This document shows, piece by piece, positions 6,434 to 10,336 of a DNA stretch of 10,336 nucleotides. The notes beneath the pieces are model-generated. The model searched no databases, was not told the origin of the DNA, and worked only from the letters and a program-made list of their open reading frames with translations. Each line of letters starts with the position of its first letter. Within the stretch, counting starts at the first letter, position 1. Origin of the DNA: Alphaproteobacteria bacterium. Its GTDB lineage: Bacteria; Pseudomonadota; Alphaproteobacteria; Acetobacterales; Acetobacteraceae. A program made the position numbers and the translations under genes. The DNA lies in the NCBI GenBank assembly GCA_013298245.1, contig JAAFHD010000094.1, forward strand, positions 1 to 10,336, given 5' to 3'.

Positions 6434-8020
6434 TCACATCCGGAACAGGCCAAAACGCGTCTCCGGCACCGGCGCATGCAGCGCGGCACCCAGCGCCAAC
6501 CCCAGCACATCGCGCGTCGCCGCCGGGGGGATGATGCCGTCATCCCACAGCCGCGCCGTTGCGTAATACGGGTCGCCCTCGCGTTCGTATTTCTCGCGGA
6601 TCGGCGCCTTGAACGCCTCTTCGTCCTCCGCCGGCCAATCGGGCTGGTTGTCGCGTCGGATGGTCGCCAACACGCTCGCCGCCTGTTCGCCGCCCATCAC
6701 GCTGATGCGCGAATTCGGCCAGGTGAACAAAAACCGCGGCGAATAGGCCCGCCCGCACATGCCGTAATTCCCAGCACCAAAACTGCCGCCGATGATCACT
6801 GTCAGCTTCGGCACCTGTGCGGTCGCCACCGCCGTCACCAGCTTCGCGCCATCTTTGGCGATGCCGCCCGCTTCGTATTTGCGCCCCACCATGAAGCCCG
6901 CGATGTTCTGCAAGAACAGCAACGGTATCTTCCGCTGGCAGCACAGCTCAATGAAATGCGCGCCCTTCTGCGCGCTTTCGCTGAACAGGATGCCGTTATT
7001 CGCGATGATGCCGACCTGGTGCCCCCAGATGCGCGCGAAACCCGTCACCAATGTGGTGCCATAACGCGGCTTAAATTCGTCGAATTCGGAGGCGTCCACA
7101 ATGCGCGCGATCACTTCGCGCACGTCAAAAGGCTGGCGCAAATCAGACGGAATGATGCCCGCCAATTCAGCCGGATCATACGCAGGCGCCCGCACCCCAT
7201 CAGCCAACGGCGGCGCCACCGCATTCAGATTGCCGACGATCCGTCGCAGCAACCCCAGCGCATGCATGTCATCCGCCGCCAGGTGATCCGCCACCCCCGA
7301 CAGCCGCGTGTGCACATCACCGCCGCCCAAATCTTCCGCGCTGACAACCTCTCCCGTCGCCGCCTTCACCAGCGGTGGCCCGCCCAGAAAAATCGTGCCC
7401 TGGTTCGCGACGATCACGCTCTCATCGCACATCGCCGGCACATAGGCGCCGCCCGCGGTGCAGCTGCCCATCACCGCCGCCACCTGGGGAATCCCCGCCG
7501 CCGACATATTCGCCTGGTTGAAGAAGATGCGCCCGAAATGCTCGCGATCCGGAAAAATCTCATCCTGGTTCGGCAGGTTCGCCCCGCCGCTGTCCACCAG
7601 GTAGAGGCAGGGCAAGCGGTTCTGCGCCGCCACCTCCTGCGCGCGCAAATGCTTCTTCACCGTCAGCGGAAAATAGCTGCTGCCCTTCACCGTCGCGTCG
7701 TTCGCGACGATCACGCAGGCGTGGCCCGACACGCGCCCGATGCCGGTGATGATGCCAGCCCCCGGCACCTCATCCCCATACATCCCATGCGCCGCCAAAG
7801 GCGAGAGTTCCAGGAATGGCGCGCCCGCATCCAGCAGGCGCTCCACGCGCTGCCGCGGCAGCAATTTGCCGCGCGCCGTGTGGCGTTCCCGCGCCCGCTC
7901 CGGCCCGCCCAAAGCAGCGGCCGCAACACGCGCGCGCAACTCCTCCAACAACGCGCCATTATGCGCCGTGCGCGCGCGGAACTCCTCCCCGCGCAGGTTG
8001 ATCTGCGATGCGAGCTTCAC
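6434..8020 (-). CDS. mccB: 3-methylcrotonyl-CoA carboxylase beta subunit (carboxyltransferase)
   Basis: Transfers the carboxyl group from biotin to 3-methylcrotonyl-CoA, giving 3-methylglutaconyl-CoA in leucine breakdown (LiuB). Its 528 residues match the family. Two crotonase-like halves are visible: [19 protein letters not shown] (142-160) and the first oxyanion loop [13 protein letters not shown] (185-197), then [20 protein letters not shown] (371-390) and the second loop [16 protein letters not shown] (411-426). The sequence [19 protein letters not shown] is characteristic of methylcrotonyl-CoA rather than propionyl-CoA carboxylases. The start is GTG 8020, which overlaps the dehydrogenase stop as GTGA, and AAGGA (8031-8027 on the minus strand) lies 6 bases upstream. 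This arrangement implies translational coupling. Confidence 0.95.
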   Translation of the reverse strand: MKLASQINLRGEEFRARTAHNGALLEELRARVAAAALGGPERARERHTARGKLLPRQRVERLLDAGAPFLELSPLAAHGMYGDEVPGAGIITGIGRVSGHACVIVANDATVKGSSYFPLTVKKHLRAQEVAAQNRLPCLYLVDSGGANLPNQDEIFPDREHFGRIFFNQANMSAAGIPQVAAVMGSCTAGGAYVPAMCDESVIVANQGTIFLGGPPLVKAATGEVVSAEDLGGGDVHTRLSGVADHLAADDMHALGLLRRIVGNLNAVAPPLADGVRAPAYDPAELAGIIPSDLRQPFDVREVIARIVDASEFDEFKPRYGTTLVTGFARIWGHQVGIIANNGILFSESAQKGAHFIELCCQRKIPLLFLQNIAGFMVGRKYEAGGIAKDGAKLVTAVATAQVPKLTVIIGGSFGAGNYGMCGRAYSPRFLFTWPNSRISVMGGEQAASVLATIRRDNQPDWPAEDEEAFKAPIREKYEREGDPYYATARLWDDGIIPPAATRDVLGLALGAALHAPVPETRFGLFRM

Positions 8021-9192
8021 GCCGTTTCCTTGAACAATTCGCGCCCGATCAGCATGCGCCTGATCTCGCTGGTCCCCGCGCCGATTTCGTACAGCTTCGC
8101 ATCACGCAGCAGCCGCCCAGTCGGGTACTCGTTGATATACCCATTGCCACCCAGAATCTGGATCGCATCCAGCGCCATCTGCGTCGCCATCTCGGCCGCA
8201 TAAAGTATCGCGCCGGCCGCATCCTTGCGCGTGGTCCGCCCCGCATCGCAGGCCCGCGCCACCGCATAGACATAAGCCCGCGCCGCGTTCATCCGCGTGT
8301 ACATATCCGCGACCTTGCCCTGGATCAGCTGGAACTCGCCGATCGCCTGGCCGAACTGTTTTCGTTCGTGGATATAGGGCAGCACCACATCCATCGCCGC
8401 CTGCATGATACCAAGCGGGCCTGCCGCCAGCACCGCGCGCTCATAATCCAGGCCCGACATCAGCACGCGCACGCCGCCATTCACGGCGCCCAGCACGTTC
8501 TCCTCCGGCACCTCGCAATCCTCGAAGACGAGCTCGCTGGTGGGCGAACCGCGCATGCCCAACTTGTCCAGCTTCTGCGCCGGCCGAAAACCCTTGAAGC
8601 CCTTCTCGACAATAAACGCAGTAATCCCCTTCGGTCCGGCTGCCGGATCAGTCTTCGCATAGACCACCAGCGTCTCCGCATAATGCGCATTGGTGATCCA
8701 CATCTTCGTGCCGTTCAGCACATAGCGGTCACCGCGCTTCTCCGCACGCAGCTTCATCGACACCACGTCCGAACCAGCACCAGGCTCGCTCATCGCGAGC
8801 GCACCGAGATGCTCACCACTGATCAGCTTCGGCAGATATCGCCGCTTCTGTTCCTCGGTCCCGTTGCGATGAATCTGGTTCACACACAGGTTCGAATGCG
8901 CGCCATAGCTCAGCCCCACCGACGCACTCGCGCGGCTCACTTCCTCGATGGCGATGCAATGCGCCAGATACCCCTGCCCCGCCCCGCCATGCTCCTCGGC
9001 GACGGTGATACCATGCAGTCCCAGCGCGCCCATCTCCGGCCACAGGAAGCGCGGAAACTCATCCGTCCGATCAATCTCCGCCGCGATCGGCGCGATGCGA
9101 TCGGCGGAAAACCCGCGCACGCTGTCGCGCAGCATGTCGAGCTCTTCGCCCAGCCCGAAATCCAGGCCGTAATCCGGCGCATTGGCCAGCAT
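8017..9192 (-). CDS. ivd: Isovaleryl-CoA dehydrogenase
   Basis: FAD flavoenzyme oxidising isovaleryl-CoA to 3-methylcrotonyl-CoA, the step before the carboxylase, with electrons passed to electron-transfer flavoprotein (LiuA). It has 391 residues, normal for acyl-CoA dehydrogenases. Motifs: [11 protein letters not shown] (133-143), WITNAHYAE (165-173), [18 protein letters not shown] (248-265), [12 protein letters not shown] (346-357) and [12 protein letters not shown] (368-379). Glu251 in LDYERA sits where isovaleryl-CoA dehydrogenases carry the catalytic base (Glu254 of the human enzyme), unlike most acyl-CoA dehydrogenases, which use a later Glu. This and the operon context make the substrate call strong. 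The start at 9192 is set by a GGGAGG site; the same frame is open to 9924 but that part is antisense to the antiporter. It is the first gene of the operon. Confidence 0.95.
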   Translation of the reverse strand: MLANAPDYGLDFGLGEELDMLRDSVRGFSADRIAPIAAEIDRTDEFPRFLWPEMGALGLHGITVAEEHGGAGQGYLAHCIAIEEVSRASASVGLSYGAHSNLCVNQIHRNGTEEQKRRYLPKLISGEHLGALAMSEPGAGSDVVSMKLRAEKRGDRYVLNGTKMWITNAHYAETLVVYAKTDPAAGPKGITAFIVEKGFKGFRPAQKLDKLGMRGSPTSELVFEDCEVPEENVLGAVNGGVRVLMSGLDYERAVLAAGPLGIMQAAMDVVLPYIHERKQFGQAIGEFQLIQGKVADMYTRMNAARAYVYAVARACDAGRTTRKDAAGAILYAAEMATQMALDAIQILGGNGYINEYPTGRLLRDAKLYEIGAGTSEIRRMLIGRELFKETA

Positions 9193-9198
9193 CCGCTG

Positions 9199-9204
9199 CC
9201 TCCC
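9199..9204 (-). promoter_or_regulatory. Ribosome binding site of isovaleryl-CoA dehydrogenase
   Basis: On the minus strand GGGAGG lies 6 bases before ATG 9192. This strong site decides the start and rules out the much longer in-frame extension upstream. Confidence 0.75.
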
Positions 9205-9206
9205 AT

Positions 9207-9220
9207 CTTGCGGGCGCAAG
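9207..9220. promoter_or_regulatory. Inverted repeat in the divergent ivd/antiporter gap
   Basis: CTTGCG-GG-CGCAAG is a perfect 6-bp inverted repeat with a 2-base centre, placed 14 bases upstream of the ivd start codon. It could be an operator for the leucine operon or the antiporter, or a small leader hairpin. Another perfect palindrome, CGTCGCGCGACG, lies at 9249-9260. Neither matches a regulator site I can name, and GC-rich DNA produces such palindromes by chance. No clear -35/-10 pair is visible in the 9193-9297 gap. Confidence 0.3.
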
Positions 9221-9297
9221 GTTCGGCCATGTGCGCCCTGACCGCAAGCGTCGCGCGACGCCGAGACGCAACCGCGCCCCGCTGCTACAAGCGCCGG

Positions 9298-10336
9298 ATG
9301 GAGATTGTTCACGCCGTCCTCTGGATGCTCGCCGCCTGCATCGGCCTCGCACTTCTGGCACGTCGGTTCGACCTGCCCTACGCCGTCGTGCTGATCCTGG
9401 GCGGCATGGTGCTGGCCTTCATGCCGGGCCTGCCGGATGTGCAGCTGGACCCGGATGTCGCGCTCGCCTTCTTCCTGCCGCCACTGCTGATGGCCAGCGC
9501 CTATCGGACCGACTGGCGCGCCTTCCGTCGCAACCTGCGCCCGATACTTTTGCTCGCGGTGGGCTGCGTGATTTTCACCGCCTTCGCCATCGCCTGGGTG
9601 GCGAAAATGCTGCTGCCAGAACTGCCCTGGGCGGCGGCCATCGCACTCGGCGCGATCCTCGCACCACCCGATGCCGTGGCGGCGGCCGCGGTGCTGCAAA
9701 AGCTCAACCTGCCGCGCCGCATCGTGACCGTGCTGGAAGGCGAGAGCCTGCTCAACGATGGCTCCGCGCTGGTGCTGTATCGGCTCGCGGTCGCGGCCGC
9801 ATTGGCCGGCGCCACCGCGCCCGCATGGCAGGTGGCGGGCAGCTTCGTGCTGGTGGCGGTGGGCGGCATCGCGGTCGGCTTCGTCGCGGCCAAGGCGATG
9901 ATCTGGGCCATCCGCCGCACGCATGATCCGCTGCTGGATACAGCCACCAGCTTCGTCGCCTGCTACGTGTCATTTCTGGGGGCGGAGGCGCTGCATCTGT
10001 CCGGCGTGCTGGCCGTTGTCACCACCGGCATCATCATCGGCCAGGCGCAGCACAGCGCCTTCAGCGCGCGCACGCGCATCGAATCGCGACACGTCTGGCA
10101 GTTCATCGAATTCGTGCTGACGTCCCTGGTATTCATCCTGATCGGCCTGTCGCTGAACGACATGCTGGACCGCCTGGCCGAACGCGGTTGGGGCGAATTG
10201 TTGTGGCAGGCCAGCGTGATCTCGGCAGTGCTGATCGTCACGCGATTCCTGTGGGTGTTTCCCGCGGCCTATGCGTCGCGCCTGGTGCCCGCGGTGCGCC
10301 GCAACGATCCCGCACCACCTGCGCGCCACCTGATCA
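9298..10336 (+). CDS. Na+/H+ antiporter, CPA1 (NhaP/NHE-type) family (C-terminal end missing)
   Basis: Inner-membrane cation/proton exchanger, probably exporting Na+ in exchange for H+. The 346 codons present stay open to the right edge. The protein is almost all hydrophobic segments: an N-terminal helix from [16 protein letters not shown], then [26 protein letters not shown], and a helix with [14 protein letters not shown] (120-133). [15 protein letters not shown] (147-161) has Asn153-Asp154, the expected cation-binding pair of electroneutral CPA1 members. A late helix [13 protein letters not shown] contains Arg316, the conserved arginine position. ATG 9298 is preferred because the protein then opens directly into its first helix. 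An in-frame ATG at 9229 with AAGG upstream is possible, but would add 23 Arg-rich residues and leave only 36 bases for two divergent promoters. Antiporter call firm; K+ versus Na+ preference not readable. Confidence 0.88.
   Translation, partial: MEIVHAVLWMLAACIGLALLARRFDLPYAVVLILGGMVLAFMPGLPDVQLDPDVALAFFLPPLLMASAYRTDWRAFRRNLRPILLLAVGCVIFTAFAIAWVAKMLLPELPWAAAIALGAILAPPDAVAAAAVLQKLNLPRRIVTVLEGESLLNDGSALVLYRLAVAAALAGATAPAWQVAGSFVLVAVGGIAVGFVAAKAMIWAIRRTHDPLLDTATSFVACYVSFLGAEALHLSGVLAVVTTGIIIGQAQHSAFSARTRIESRHVWQFIEFVLTSLVFILIGLSLNDMLDRLAERGWGELLWQASVISAVLIVTRFLWVFPAAYASRLVPAVRRNDPAPPARHLI

Noticed and set aside
6476..8203. Long plus-strand open frame (575 codons) opposite the carboxylase beta gene
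   Set aside because: Arg/His-rich, no motif, no ribosome binding site; it mirrors the mccB codons.
9193..9924. N-terminal extension of isovaleryl-CoA dehydrogenase by about 244 residues
   Set aside because: The extension is antisense to the antiporter and low-complexity, while a strong GGGAGG site and a family-like N-terminus mark the start at 9192.
1..10336. CRISPR array, tRNA, rRNA, prophage or defence island
   Set aside because: No regularly spaced direct repeats, no RNA gene signature and no phage or defence proteins were seen; all large frames are metabolic or transport genes.

Overview
The window is high-GC bacterial chromosome with seven protein genes, all of primary metabolism or transport type. 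Leucine catabolism genes, a Fur box of the alphaproteobacterial kind, GTG starts with stop/start overlaps, and G/C-rich intergenic hairpin repeats together suggest an alphaproteobacterium, most likely Rhodospirillales/Acetobacteraceae (for example a Roseomonas relative). The taxonomic placement is inference. I saw no phage, transposase, CRISPR, tRNA or rRNA.

Layout. Positions 1-475 (minus) hold the N-terminal part of an M3-family oligoendopeptidase F that runs off the left edge. It is divergent from an AMP-forming long-chain acyl-CoA synthetase (562-2322, plus). The 315-base gap 2323-2637 is filled mostly by a pair of inverted, hairpin-rich repeat units (2373-2469 and 2499-2596). Next comes a class III PLP aminotransferase resembling glutamate-1-semialdehyde aminomutase (2638-4017, plus). 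A well-formed Fur box inside a sigma70-like promoter (4023-4051) precedes a small unrecognised gene with a CPLC motif (4079-4501, plus).

That small gene runs tail-to-tail into, and overlaps by 11 bases, a minus-strand leucine/isovalerate operon: isovaleryl-CoA dehydrogenase (9192-8017), then methylcrotonyl-CoA carboxylase beta (8020-6434) and alpha (6431-4491). Successive genes overlap by 4 bases or are 2 bases apart. A CPA1-type Na+/H+ antiporter (9298 to the right edge, plus) is divergent from the operon across a 105-base gap.

Working together: the dehydrogenase oxidises isovaleryl-CoA to 3-methylcrotonyl-CoA and the two carboxylase subunits make 3-methylglutaconyl-CoA. The hydratase and HMG-CoA lyase that finish the pathway, and a Liu-type regulator, are not in the window. 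The least explained items are the Fur-regulated small protein, its antisense-capable overlap with the carboxylase alpha gene, and the covarying double-hairpin repeat pair. I found no clearly new multi-gene system.
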